DNA from: Saccopteryx bilineata
Taxonomy: Eukaryota > Chordata > Mammalia > Chiroptera > Emballonuridae
Length of the DNA stretch: 64,000 nt
Direction of reading: 5' to 3'
Assembly: GCF_036850765.1 (NCBI RefSeq)
Contig: NC_089491.1
Coordinates: forward strand, 183,127,520-183,191,519
Positions 45,950 through 59,200 of this stretch are shown one piece after another. The translations under genes were made by a program, and so were the position numbers. The notes under the pieces are model-generated. The model did no database searches. It had not been told where the DNA came from and saw nothing but the letters and a program-made list of their open reading frames with translations. Numbering within the stretch: position 1 is the first letter of the stretch; every line of letters begins with the position of its first letter.

Positions 45950-46085
45950 TGATTTGTAGTGGAAACATCCCACTGGGAACTAGGGAACCTGGGTTCCAGA
46001 TCTGAGTCTGCCCAACATCTCTGCTCTTTAGCAAATCTGGCTACTTTGGGGCATCAGGACCTCATTTACGGAGTGAGACTTTTGG
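45950..46085 (+). repeat. MIR SINE fragment, sense
   Basis: 'gtggaaacatcccactggga', 'acctgggttccagatctgag' and 'tcaggacctcatttacggag' follow the sense MIR order. Confidence 0.5.
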
Positions 46086-47505
46086 ATTCCATACACTCCA
46101 AAAATATTTTCCTAGTGTAAAACTGTAAGATTATTGGGTTCGGGAAATCATGTGCAGATGTTATAATAAAATGTATAAAGAAAAATATTTGAAATGTCTA
46201 CTCACTGCTCTAATTATATCATTGCTTCAAACTTCACATTTTTCTTTTCCAGATATTGTATATTTACCATAAACGCCTTTTATACATTTTCATTGGCATT
46301 TCCTCAGTCATTTAAAAAAAAACTGTCCTGTCACCTTCAACAAAGTAGATTCTCAGATGAAATTATATAGTTGTTATGATTTTAAATCTTATTCTTCACA
46401 AAGGCCTTTCTCTTAGCCCTATCTAGAAAGTTTTGTTTCCATTTATAATTTTAAAGTACAATCTATAGTAATACTTAACTTATTGCTAATTTAGACAAAT
46501 TATCACCAATTAATATTACATTCTATAAGCAACAACTAAAATTCAGACCAAGAAAGTGAAATCAAGTACACAAAGAGCATATAATATATATTTTTACTTA
46601 TATATATATATATTCAGAGGTATTATATTATACCTCTCATTTAAAAAAAAAAAGTCTGTTCCCATTCTTTTCCAACATTGAGTTCTAAAGACAGAATCAA
46701 AAGAAAAATACAAGGTAGCTATAATATAGCACTCCTCCTCGGATGTTGTCATCATATTAAAAACATCTGTAATATTCAAGAATAGGAACCTACTATTCAC
46801 ATTACCATAGAATGTCTGCTGCCTGTATTATACTGTAATATTATTAGGGGAAATGTTCATTTACAGATATATTTACTGTTTACTCAAAAAGGATTGTCTG
46901 AATTCTGTCAATATAATGAATGATTTTGTAAGGCTGTGTCATTAATTAGAATATTAGAAGATTGCAATGTTCGATACTCAGCAAGCATTGAGTATCTTAC
47001 ATCAATGTTCTACAAATGCAACTGAGTTCTGCAACAGGGCTGCTGCACAGGCTGTTCCCACCCTGCTCCCGAGATTCCCATTTCTGATACAGTGAAGAGA
47101 CCAAGAGATTTTTGTAAGATAAGTGAAAAGAATTATTTCAGCCTGAATTTAAATTCCTGACACTTTAGCTCACATTTGTTTAGGAGTTGGAGTTGTTTTG
47201 TTTTTCAAGTCAAAGGAGTAAATACTTGAGTATATAATTTTTTTAATTTTCCTGAATGCTAGTTCTATAGCTTATTACATAAAATTTTTTATCAAATGAA
47301 ATAGGAGAGTCATAGAAAGCCACTATGAGAAATCTGTGACATATTCAAAGAAGGCTATGGATATTATAGTATAACTTGAATGGTATTATTCTAAGCTTGA
47401 AGAAACAAGACATACTTAGGATATCTACATGTAAATAATTTAAACCAAGACAAGTAATTCTCTTACCAGCCTCGATTCAGCAGAATGAGTCTCATTGTCC
47501 AACAA
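46086..47505. other. No gene recognised
   Basis: AT-rich. A TA run lies at 46587-46612. No supported exon or repeat. Confidence 0.5.
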
Positions 47506-47509
47506 GCAT

Positions 47510-47715
47510 GACTGAGATGCAGTACTTTAAGGCAAGAGATGTGATTCAAAATTTGTCACTTCTTATAAGCCGTGTGACCTTGCTCAGGCCACTTTTTTAT
47601 AAAAATATGGTTAACAGTAATACCTTTCTCTGGAATTACTGAGTGAATTAAATGAGATAATTCATGTAAAGTACTTAGCACAGTGGCTGGCACATTGTAA
47701 ATGCTTGAGTTTTGA
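47510..47715 (+). repeat. MIR SINE, sense
   Basis: 'taagccgtgtgaccttgctc', 'aggccacttttttataaaaa', 'gaattaaatgagataattca', 'gtacttagcacagtggctgg' and 'cacattgtaaatgcttgag' run in clear MIR order. Confidence 0.72.
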
Positions 47716-47989
47716 ACTCTTTAAATGTCTATAGAGCTCTGTGGAGAATAAAAACCAAAGGGAAAAAGTCTCTGTCCCCTGACAGTGGTCTTGTCTGTGA
47801 CAGCTAACAGGGGTACAGTCTTAGCACATAATAATATTCAGGGCATAGCAAAGAGAAAAGGAAATAGGGAACTCTGAGCATGCTACCCACTCTTGTCCAT
47901 TGTTCTTCCTTCCTGCTGCCGCCAGCTTCTCTAGGCAGCAGGTCATTGCAGAAAAGGTGGACTCCATGGCTTACGAGGTCAAGTTGCTG

Positions 47990-48480
47990 CAATATATATT
48001 AATGTTCCCCAGGATTCTCTTCTTGGTGTTTTCTACACACTCTTTCTGGATATCTCAGCCAGTTAGAAGGTTTCAATTGTCATATGTACACTGATGACTC
48101 CCAAACCTCTATCTCTAACCCATAATTCCATCCTGAATGCCAAACTCAAATTTACCACTGTTTACTTAGATTTCCTTTTGGATATCCCAAGGGCCTCTCA
48201 AACTCAAAACGCTTAAAATTAAACTTATTGTCTTCATCATTCTAGATAGACTACAATAGGTTTCAGGATCTTTCTGTATGAACACCACCAATCACCTCAG
48301 CCAGGACCTACTCTTGACTTCTTTTCTCTCTCCCTCCCACACATTTGGTCTCGAAGACCAGTTGGCTCCGTTTTCCACATCTGAATTGAATTGCGTTTTT
48401 TTTTCCTTCCTTCTTCAACTCTTTTCTTCAACTCTTTTCTTCAAATTGTTTCCAGTTCTCCCCAAAATCACTAAAATGCC
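47990..48480 (+). repeat. LINE2 internal portion, sense
   Basis: 'actgatgactcccaaacctc', 'ttggatatcccaagggcctc' and 'ctcaaactcaaaacgcttaa' match the LINE2 ORF2-to-3' region. The open frame at 48278-48637 lies mostly in it and is not a gene. Confidence 0.55.
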
Positions 48481-51290
48481 TTTCTCGCTGGTCGCTGGTT
48501 TCCTGGCTATCTATTCCACCCACTATGGAACCTATCCTCTTTACTGCCACTTAAGGAACCTTCTAAATATCAGAGGAGGATGGGTTTCAAGAGGAATCCC
48601 AGTGGGGAGTACTAAAAGCCCAGCAGCAGTAAAATAGGTCACTCATTTTTGTTACAACTTAGGATAGCTATGAAAGTGGACATAAACTAAGCAAAGAAAA
48701 AGAGACACCATTTGATGTGACAGAAATATATACTTCCTAGAACTGTTTGAGAATTTTACCCTGCTTGCAATATTACAAGTTAGCCTACCATATTTTATGG
48801 TTGCTGGCAAAAGACCTGAGACTCCTGGTCAGAAACAAAAGACTTTATTCCTCATTGCACAGCAAATAGCATGAACATCATATTTTGGTCAGTTTCCTTG
48901 ACCCCACAACCCACAGGTGTGATGCAAAGCAGCTCATGTAGATGTTGTACACACATTGGTTTGTGGAACCTTTAGCTAAGTGAACCCAGATATTCTATAA
49001 TGGGTTACAAGCTGACCTCCCTTTGTCCTGCAGGGAGAAGTTGTTTTGGCTATGCTGGACATTAGGGAGACATTATCTTCCAAGGTGATGAGTTCACTCT
49101 TTAAACATCCCTAAAAGGATATTATGGAACAAAAGGGCAGTTAATGTCTTGAGTGACCCATGGAGAATTGTCTTCCAGCAGACGGGCTTTATATTCAAAC
49201 CTGCCTCTTGGCACTCACTACCTGTATGGTTTTTACCACTCTTGACCAGAGTTTCCTCACCCGAAATTGAAGATATCACTCATCCCCAACAAACAACTAC
49301 TTACAGTATATGAAATTAAATGCATGAAAGTGTTTTTGTAAACAATACAGCACTCTGAAAATATAGTTATTATGTATGCCTCTGGGACACACTTTGTTGT
49401 TTATTGTGGAAATGAAAGATGAAAATAATTTAGAATTTTAGAATAAAAATTAAGGATAAATTAATAAAATACATATGAAATGTCTAGACTAGGCTTGGGT
49501 GGTCCATGGTGAAGAGTACAACAGATTCTTTGACCTCAAAAATTTCAGTGTAGGGAAGAAAAAGAGAGAAAGGACAGAGTTTAAGATACATTGATATGAC
49601 AGAACAGAAGCATAGAAGGATGACCTTGGGTCATCGTTGACTCACAGAGCTTGGAGGGATGTAAATAATCATTAAACCCAACTTACCAATGAGAAACTGA
49701 TAACAAAAATTAGTAACATTCTCTCAGACTTTTAGTTTGGTAAAATGCCTTGACAAAAATTCTTTATTCCCTGATAAAGTTTTTATAAGACCAGGGGGAA
49801 ATGTTGGTTTGGCACCAGGCATTTTTCTCTCTATAATCTTACTTCCATTCAGTGCTACTTCACCTCTTCATTCCCCAAGAATTGCAATAGACTTATTCTT
49901 TGTCTAACTTCTAACCTCTCTCAAAGGCCAAGAATTCTCTCTCTCTCTCTCTCTCTTTTATTTTATTTTATTATTTGTTTATTTATTTATTTATTTATTT
50001 ATTTTGATGTAAAAAATGCTAGCCAAAACAAACGGCCCTTCCAACCTCTATTTTCTCCCTGTCACTCCATCTGGCCCCCAACCTAAATCTTCTTCTCATT
50101 CATATCCTACAAAATACAAACCTTCTCAACCCCTGACTGCCAATTACTCCATTTTTTTTCTCTCATTTCACTCAAGTCTGCCATAATTTGAACAGACTAC
50201 ACAAAATACAAAGTGAAGTATTGGCCACAAACCTTGAAGTCCAGCTTAAAGACTAGAGATAATCAGCTGCTAGGAAAAACTATAGGGCACCCAGTCTCCT
50301 AGAAATATAACATGGACATTGCTCCAAGGTAAAAATCACCAATATATAATAACTTGATTTTAATTCTACTGAGTGATTCTGAAAATCTTCCAATACTATA
50401 AAGTCCCTAATTTTTTTTATTAATCTTATATTTGGGATTGAGTTGTAGAAGAAAAATAAATCTTTTTCATTAAGTTCCACAGTAGCCCTAGCTCAATAAC
50501 CTTAAATCTTAATTATATATGCCTCAGTGTTCTGAGACAAATACAGGGGAAAAAACAGGTCCGTTCAATTCAAAGTCTGTCTTTTAACTCATGAGGAGTT
50601 CCAAAAATACCTGTTATACTTCAAAGAAGACATCATATTCAAGGGTCTTAAGAATTTTTTTAAGCATATAAGGATGCTTATATAATTTAGCTCAATCTTT
50701 TAAAATAAAGGAGACAAAAAATTCAACTAAGTTTTTAATGTTCTAATGAGTTGAATTTTTTAATTTTATTATGTACATGGGTTTCCTTAATAATCAAATA
50801 TAGTCAAAGAGTTTTAATTTTGTAAGATCTTCTATGGCAGGAAGCATTTAAAAGCTTTACTTGACCCAGAGGAACTAAAATATTTGAATGCATACTATCC
50901 ATACTAAATAGCATTTAAAATTTAGAACACCAGTAATTTTAAATATCATTAAAGCCAAGAACAATGCTATCACAGTCAAAACTGTTCCTGAAGGTAAAAA
51001 AAAAAAAAAAAAAAAAAAAGTAAATTTGGTTCATGTTAAATTATGAAAATGGTAATTATGTAGAAAAGAATAAATGGCTCTAAATTCCCTTATGAATGAT
51101 GAGTCAAGTCACTGACAAGAGTAAAGTATATTCCATATGTGATTAGCAACACATAATTTGACATAGACAAATATTATTTCACTTATACAAAAGTAGAATC
51201 ACAAGCGAATGTAGGCTCTAAACCTTCAGGTTACAATAAGTTGTGGATAATTGGTCAGCATGCTTGTTTTTGTCCTTGATATTTTGCCCA
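48481..51290. other. No gene; low-complexity runs
   Basis: CT run and TTTA run at 49936-50004, and an uninterrupted A run at 50999-51019. I find no supported exon or dated mobile element between them. Confidence 0.5.
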
Positions 51291-51308
51291 GAATACGTGC
51301 ACTTTTTT

Positions 51309-51690
51309 TTTTAATAATTTTATTTTTTTAATGGGGTGACATCAATAAATCAGGATACATATATTCAAAGATAACAAGTCCAGGTTATCTTGTCGTTCAA
51401 TTATGTTGCATACCCACCACCCAAAGTCAGATTGTCCTCTGTCACCTTCTTCTATCTTGTTTCCTTTGTGCCCCTCCCCACCCCTTTTCCCTCTCTCATT
51501 TCCCCCTCCCCCCCATAACTACCACATTCTTATCAATGTCTCTTAGTTTCACTATTATGTCCCACCTACGTATGGAATAATACAGTTCCTGGTTTTTTCT
51601 GATTTACTTATTTCGCTTCGTATCATGTTATCAAGATCCCACCATTTTGCTATAAATGTTCCGATGTCATCATTTCTTATGGCTGAGTAG
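51309..51690 (-). mobile_element. 5'-truncated LINE1 with exact target duplication
   Basis: Antisense copy of the same LINE1 family as 2306-3108: 'taatggggtgacatcaataa', a C-rich 3' UTR part (51470-51515) and 'tttcttatggctgagtag' at its 5' truncation. The 18-bp word starting 'gaatacgtgcac' (51291-51308) is repeated exactly at 51691-51708. Only about 380 bp is present, so it is not functional. Confidence 0.93.
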
Positions 51691-51929
51691 GAATACGTGC
51701 ACTTTTTTAATGCTAAAATATCTTTCAAGTGTAGCTCAAAATAGCCTCTCCATCGCTCACACGCTTGTTCTCTCACTCTCTCATCTCTCTCTTGTTCAAT
51801 AAGTTCTCTTTCATAGACACAACACAAACACAGCTAGACAGAATAAATGACAATGCTTCACAAAATATTTTCTTACCTATTTAAGAAATATGCAAAAAGA
51901 CATTTTATCAATATCAACTCTTGATCATC

Positions 51930-52045
51930 TTCCCATTAAATTTATCAAATACCTATTATGTGACAGATACTATGCTCAGCACTGGAATTAATAGAAACAT
52001 GGTTCTCCCTCACAGAGCTTACAATCTAACAGACTCAGTACAATG
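51930..52045 (+). repeat. LINE2 3' scrap, sense
   Basis: 'aatacctattatgtgacaga', 'tactatgctcagcactggaa' and 'ccctcacagagcttacaatc' are LINE2-like. Confidence 0.55.
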
Positions 52046-52469
52046 AATTCATATCATTACTCAGATTTAAGCCAAGTTATTTTATACAACAGAAACTTCT
52101 AAGCACTTAAACAAAAGAAATTGAGTAAGCTTTAAAAGCATTACTATTGCAAACTATATTAATCATACAACTTGCAACCAAACTGCTTCACTCCCTCAGA
52201 CTGAACTGTCTAAATCCAATCTCAGTTTATAATTAATATGCCAGCATAAGAAACATAAGAACTTCCAGGGCATTGATAAAACTGTCAGTAAAATAGTTTA
52301 CCTGGTGAACTGAGCTTGTGACCTGAAACCCAGTCATACTATGGTACAATAGAGTCACAGATCTAGCTGTGACACTTGGCATAAGTAAAGCTGGTTTAGG
52401 GGACAAAATGCTAGTGATATATAAGTAAGTTAAACTCCCCAAAATATGTCATTATGTCTTCAATCTTAC

Positions 52470-53729
52470 CCCTTTGAGTAGTAGTACGAATGTTCATGTA
52501 CGTCCTCGTGCCTCCTGACCATCCAGAGTATGATCGTACATGTACTTCTTTAAACTTTGAGCTGGAGCAGTAAAGTTGGAGTCTCAGGTTCTATGGTGAA
52601 TACATTACTTACTCCTTACACAGGAAAAAACCATAATGTCTACCTTGACAATTGGTATACAAGTCCTAATTTGTTTGAATATTTACATGAAAACAGAACT
52701 GGTGCTTGTGGAACCACTGGAAAAAATCAAAAGGGAATGCCTGAGTTTCCTAAGAATATAAAAAAAGGGTGAATGCATCTCAAGACATACTAAAATCATG
52801 TTAGCTCAAAGATGGCGTGACAAGAGAGAGGTCAACATGCTAACTACAGTTCATGAGGACTTGATGATTGAAACTGGCAAAAGTGATTGCACTACTGGGC
52901 AAAGCATTACCAAGCCACTAAGTGTGGTCAGGTAGAATGAGAATATGGGTTTGATTGACAAGGCTGACATGCAAATAAGTTTCACAGGAAATGTAAGAAA
53001 AACCATGAAATGGTATATAACACCCTTTTTTCATGAAATTACATTGCTGTTTTGAACTCATACACTGTGTATCAGATGAAGACAGGAAGAAGACCACGAC
53101 TATCTGACTTCAGACTGAAGCTCACTGATCAGCTTTTGGAGGAGTTTGTGAAAGAGAGGAGATCACCCAGAGGAGGCCAACCATCGTCAGTAGGAGACAG
53201 CCTTCGTCTTTCAGGGCATCATTTCCCAAAGCCAGTCCCTACAACAGCCTCAAAGGATGACACCACCAAAATGCTTCGTATGTCAGTGTGCTACAAGAAA
53301 GGACGTAAACGGAGGCACACAGGGTGATGAGCATTGAACATAACTAACCACTTTGCTGCATCCACGTTTTGAGGAATACCACAGTTCGAAAAATTTTTAA
53401 ATGTAAGGAATAAATTTTTACCTATAAATTGTCCTAAAAATATCATCATATGCAAGTACATATTTGAGATTCTGCTAATAACAATACTTTTTGATTTACA
53501 GATGGGAGGTAAGTGAGAATTGCATGAGATAAAAAAATTTTATTTAAACATGTGTAAGGCAACATTAAAAAAAGTCAAATGTATGTTCTTCTTGTTTCTA
53601 TAAATTAATTATCTAACAAACATGATTTTAAGTTAAGACAATTGCAACTGGAACTAATTTCATTTTTTGAAAAAAAACAAAACTCACTCCCAGGGGTCAG
53701 CAAGCATGAAAATAACTCACTACACAGAA
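52470..53729 (+). pseudogene. Decayed piggyBac element with transposase remnants
   Basis: The 1.26-kb element has TTAC (decayed TTAA, 52466-52469) at the left and TTAA (53730-53733) at the right. The left end 'ccctttgagtagtag' pairs with the right end around 'ctcactacacagaa'. The remnant at 52557-52772 (216 bp) encodes 'NVYLDNWYTSPNLFEYL', the part of piggyBac transposases carrying the second catalytic Asp. A +1-shifted part at 52798-52935 and the part near 52938-52975 ('NMGLIDKADMQ') follow, with the region of the third Asp. The remnant at 53052-53327 gives the C-terminal part with 'KKGRKRR'. The N-terminal half, with the first catalytic Asp, is missing, and there are at least two frame changes and a stop. 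It cannot encode an active enzyme. The transposase normally cuts and pastes DNA at TTAA sites. Confidence 0.88.
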
Positions 53730-53733
53730 TTAA

Positions 53734-55699
53734 AGAGGCCAGTTGTGGAAAGGTAGTTAGAATTAGCAGAGCAAAAAGAAAAAGAAAGAAAAGATACTCA
53801 CTTTAAAATTGTAAGCCCACTAAACACATAGGAAAACCATCTTTTTTCCCCAATCTATCCTCTCACCCACTCATAATTACTTAAGTAGAATAAAAATCTA
53901 GACATTGTGGCCAAAATTTTGACATTTAAGTCTTAAAAGGAAGGAAATAACTGTTGAAATTACAAAAAATGATTTAGGGAGCTAAAATTGACTTTGGATG
54001 TGAAAATATATCCATGTACAATATAATGCCTTAGTTAAGAAATAAACTTATTTCATCAAGCTATGGGAAGTAAATCAACCTTGCCTTAATATATGAGGAA
54101 CAGACAATTTCTGACTAATACTTCAGGGGGAAAGGATTTTCTCTAAATAAAATGCTAGAAAAAATAAGCAACAGCCCTTATAAATTCTGTGCTCAGATTA
54201 AAGAGCCTTTCAGAAAAGTGTTTAGAGCCAGTGGCCGGGTTTAGGCTGTTACTAGAGGGAGAAACCTGTCAGAAAGGTAAGAGTTGGAGGCCTCCTACCT
54301 TTCTGCATGCATGGATGGAAATTAAAGGCAAAAAACCTCTCTAAGACCTTGCAACTCAAACTAATCCATGGGCAAAACACATTAGCTTTACCTGGAAGCA
54401 TGACAGAAATGCAGACTCTCAGGGCCCAATCTAGAACCTGCATTTTAGCAAAATTTCCACAGGTGATTTGTGACCACTTTGAAGTTTAAGAAGCACTAAT
54501 TTAAAGAAATAAGGTATTACAGAACTATAAAGCACATTCCAAATATTTGGCATAAATTTAAACTTCTGCATTCCCACTGTATCTCTTAAACCCTTTAAGA
54601 TACCACCAACTTCAAGGTGGGTTCAGCAACAATTGCACAATGAATCCATATGAAAAAAACTAAAAACAGAGATGAGATTGAACTGCTCCTTTTGGCAACC
54701 AGTCTGACTCCACATGCCAGTGGGGTTGGAGGATTATGGCTAGAGATGGCAGCGGCAGGCATATACAAATCTCCATAACTAGCTGTTTTCAGATCTCCCT
54801 CTGTCAATAGCTCATATCCCTCAGTCTGCATATGGCCTACAGATATGTCTGTTGGCCCACATAAAATTTTAAACTTTGAATTCAATACCATCATTTATAA
54901 ATCTGGAACTTTCACATTCAAAAAAATTGGCATATCTAAATTCTCTTCTACAAATCAGAAAATCTGGCGGCACCAGACCTACACCTGGCATGGCCATAAG
55001 TGGAGCCAAGGTTTAGCTGTCCCACATAGATGTTGGCCGGCATCTCCACCACTCCCTATGGTCTCCCTCACACTGTAGCTGAGGCTGAGTGTCAGCTGCC
55101 ATTTGTCATCTTCAATTTAATCTGCTTCACCCATTCACATTCCCAGCTTGACTCCATTAGCGTTTGAATTTGCAACCCTTTTAAGAGGCTCTATGGATCA
55201 TCATGTCACTGATCTTGAATCATTCAGCCTATCTGAATTTATTCTTTCATGTGTCTAATTGAGGAAAAGGAGCTACTGTTTGATCATAGACTTTGTGAGG
55301 GGAATCAATCTACTGAATTACACACTACCTCATTTTAAATATATACTATGCTATTTTCCTACACAACTCATTCCAACTCAGTCATTTAAACTATTTCTTT
55401 TCAGAATTGTACTTCAGAGTTATAAACAAGAAGACAGGTGTCTTTGTCTTTTTTATTTACTGAGAGATCTCAAATACCCTGAAATTGTTCAATAAATACT
55501 TAACAAACAAACTTTTCCCAAGAATTATAAATTCTCAAAAATTCATACACAGACTTTGAATGCATGTGTTAACTGTCAATGGGTATATGAAGATAGCCTA
55601 ATTCTATTTTGGTTGTTTATTTTATTCCAGTGACTATGAAAACCATCAATAAAGAAAAGACATGTAACCCTAAAAAGCTTAAGGCTCATGGTCTGTTAC
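53734..55699. other. No gene; one old hAT-type fragment
   Basis: The stretch at 54380-54505 ('cattagctttacctggaagc', 'agggcccaatctagaacctg', 'cacaggtgatttgtgaccac') resembles old mammalian hAT-Charlie type MER repeats. The rest shows only short open frames. Confidence 0.45.
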
Positions 55700-56302
55700 T
55701 GTAGTAAGGTACCAAAAAGCTGAAAAAATAATATTAATATTCTAGAAGGAAAGGTCAGGCTTTTCTGTCTGTCCTTCCTTTGGGAAGGGGAGGGAGAAGA
55801 ATATAGAAGTTTCTGGCTTGCAAGAACATTGGGTCATTTAGTTTTAAATCTAAAATAAAGGTTAACCTAGAAACTTCTTCTCTTTCAATAAAAGACAGAA
55901 TTAACATACCACCTTACATTGATTGTAATTCCTCCCTTTCCCTGGAATTTTGAGAGTAACATACCCCTAGGCAAAGGAGGGAAGAGGAACCCTAAAAGAT
56001 TTGTAAACATCTTTTATTGTGTTACCTTAAAAATCTTAATGTTTCTGTGTATCCCCTAAACAAATGTTGTAAGCTTGTGCCATGATGTCATGCTCTCCCC
56101 TGCCCGTGTGTGATCAAGGGTATATAAGTAGCCCCTGAAATGTATTTGGCACACATGATCTGGGTTTGCAATTGCCCCATGTAAGCCATATATGGCCAGC
56201 ATATTTAATAAATCTCCTCCTTTAATAAAACTCTTCAAAATTCATCTGGACTTGGTGTCTCTATGTAAACCCACAAAATTGAGATACGGGTACTTTACAA
56301 CA
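55700..56302 (+). mobile_element. Solo LTR of an endogenous retrovirus
   Basis: The element starts 'tgtagtaaggtacc' and ends 'gggtactttacaaca', so the ends are TG...CA with a 14-bp imperfect inverted repeat. It has a TATA box 'gggtatataagtag' (56117-56130) and AATAAA signals at 56207-56212 and 56224-56229, in the normal U3-R order. The flanks are 'ttac' (55696-55699) and 'tcac' (56303-56306), a likely 4-bp duplication, which suits a class I (gammaretrovirus-like) LTR. There are no internal viral genes nearby. It was probably left by recombination between two LTRs. Confidence 0.85.
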
Positions 56303-59200
56303 TCACAACTTCTTTTGCAACAAAACAACATGATACAAATTAGACAAGATAGTTAAACTGAATTATAAGATTTAGTCTGATTCAATTTTACATTCCCACA
56401 TCAATAGTCTTTAGTCATCACCATAATCATCATTATCATCATCATCCCAATCTTATAAAGCTGGACAACTTTTATGAGTCACTTATTAAAAAGCATTTAT
56501 TAAACATTTACTGATGTGCCAGGAACCAGGTGCTAGATGTCCCTTGACTCCCTCACTAAAAGATATGCCTTAAATACTATGACTGTACCTTCCATGCCAT
56601 GATCCTTAGCAGGGCTAAAGAAAGGAGAAAATATTTTTAATTGTCTTGAAAACTTGACCAAAAAAATAAATTGCCAAGAAACTGAGGCACAAAGAAATGA
56701 GGTGATTTTTTGTGGTTACATGGTTCTTTATTAGAACTACAAAATCATCAGAGCTCTTGCCACTGGACCACACTGGTTTCATGATAATCATTTTCAAAAT
56801 GTATCTACTAACCAAAATGCGAGCCAATTAATTTTAATCACTCAACAAATGATGAGATGAGCAAATATATCCTCAAATCGCAAAATCTAAATTGTGACCC
56901 AATTCTAGCATACTTACAAACGCACCATCAATCAATCTAAAAGGTGTTTTCAAGAATGCTAAATATGTATCTTAGCAGCAAACTATAATGATATAACATT
57001 TCAAGAACTAAAGCTGAAAAAAAAAATTAGGTTGGAAATTTTTCTTGAACTTAAAACTATCCAAAATGGTTTGCCTTTCTCTTTCACTCTGCCCTTGGCC
57101 TCCGGACCGCCTGACTGAAAGATAGCTCACTGACCTCCTTTCTCCTTGTACGCCATAAAAGAGAAGAGCTGAAGTTAGAGCCCTTTCGCTCAATTCCACT
57201 CAACTCTCTGAAGAAAACACTAACAAAACAGAACCAGGTCACTGATATTAACACATCTGCTAGCCATACTAAGAAGAAACTTACTGAACTCTCCAGAACC
57301 AACAAATGTGAGCGTGCCATTCACTATACACCTATAACAAGGTAAAACTAAACTAAAAAAGAAGTGGTAACAATAACCAGGTTTGTCCACCTTAAATGAA
57401 TTTGGAACTGTACATAAGCTAATATGAATTTTTAAAAAATGTGTTTATGCTGTTTTCCTCAATCTTTATGGGCTATTTCTGAATTCTTGACTAATCTGAG
57501 CTGTCACAAATTCACTGTATCAATGCATAGAGCTCTATAGTTTTAGAACAAGTTTTAGAGCTGAAGAAAACCTGCCCTCTCAAAGAGTATATTCTAACAG
57601 AGTTTCTGTGTCCTATTACTACTAGCTTGAGGTTTTGTTAGGATTTCTACAACCATATAACCCTTTTTTTACTTCCCTGCTTTTGCTTACTTTACAACCC
57701 ACAAAGACAAAGAATATGAAGCCAGAAAAAGCAGACTGGAACAAACAACACACCTTGCTTTGATCATGCATATGGTATTTTTCATAATAGAGCAGGCAGG
57801 AGAGAAAAAGCAATATTTCCTTCCTCTGATATTTAAGTACAATTTTTCTGGAATCTCCAAGGAGGACATTAAAAATGAAAAATTCATCCAGGATTAAATA
57901 AAACTATGCACAGTTTTTACATATAGATAATAATGTTGAATAATGAATTTCTTCTGTTCCAGAAATCTGTCCATCTCATCCAGGCCCTTCTGGTTTAAAA
58001 ACTTAAATTCCAAAGCATAAATACACTTTTCCAAAAATCTTCTATCATAATGCCTACTAACGCATACCTTTATAAATATATTTATAGAGAGCTGCATAAT
58101 CCACCACACAAAGCCAAAGCATTAGACTTTACTATTAAACTCAACAGAAAGTTCCATATGCAGCAACAGGAGGCCATAGGCAATTAACACCGTAAATTGA
58201 AGGGTAGAGAATCTTTGCATGACCTTTAAAGGACAACAGAGTTGCCCATTCACATGCATGCAATTATACAGTCACTAGGTCATAAAAGAAAAAAAACATA
58301 AAAATATTTAGTAAAACAAAGCTTACATTCATCAAAAGCTACTTCGCACTCTCCGGGCTTTATATGAAGAGTTAGCTTTACAGAGCACAGGAGATTAAAG
58401 GAGGAAAAGAGACTTGTTTGGCTTCTTGTCCCCATCTTGTCAAAGTACTAAATTCAGCCTACCACCATAATTGCTAAAAATGCAACATTATCACAATATC
58501 CAATCTTAGTGTACACTTTCTAAAATATAAATTTAATTGAATGATATGTTTGTACTTTTGCTAGGGGGAAGGGAGACAGACAAATCTTCACTAACTGGTC
58601 AGTCAGAGGAAATCTTAAAACAATTACAGCTACAATGGAGTATTCAGGAGACTGAAGGAACTGATAAAAGGGGCTTTATCTAATAAAAGGGTACTACAAG
58701 CTCTGATTCTTTAGTTAGTGCTCATACCCCATGTGGATCACTGGGAACAAAATGGAATGTTATTCTTATAGCTAATATATTCACTTTTTATCTGAATCCC
58801 AAGTCTTAACAATCAATTGCCTAAAGAGGCCAGATTTTCACTGATTTCAGGGACTAGATTGCCTATCATTATAGCACAGGATGAAATCCAACATATACAT
58901 GTGGTATACACATTGGAAGTGGGTGGGTTTTGGAAATCTAACATAAATTTGGAGTATAATATCAATATGTTTCTGGAAAATATGTCAATATCATTTGCAA
59001 ACCAGAATGGTATGCTCTAATGTAACGCATGGCTTATGTTTTCACTGTGGAGGTGCGTATTTAATAAAGACAGCATACACATATACCCAGTGTTTAAAAT
59101 GTGTTGAAATTCCTAGTCACAGTGTCAAAAAACACATCCCAAAGCATCCTTACACAGAAGACAAAATTGATTTTTGCATTTCTAGCCTAACAAATAAAAA
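56303..59200. other. No gene; GC-richer patch at 57.0-57.4 kb
   Basis: A LINE2-like scrap lies at 56480-56550 ('aacatttactgatgtgccag'). The part 57060-57330 has several CpG sites and a higher G+C content than its surroundings but no assignable element. A TCA-rich run is at 56405-56450. Confidence 0.4.
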
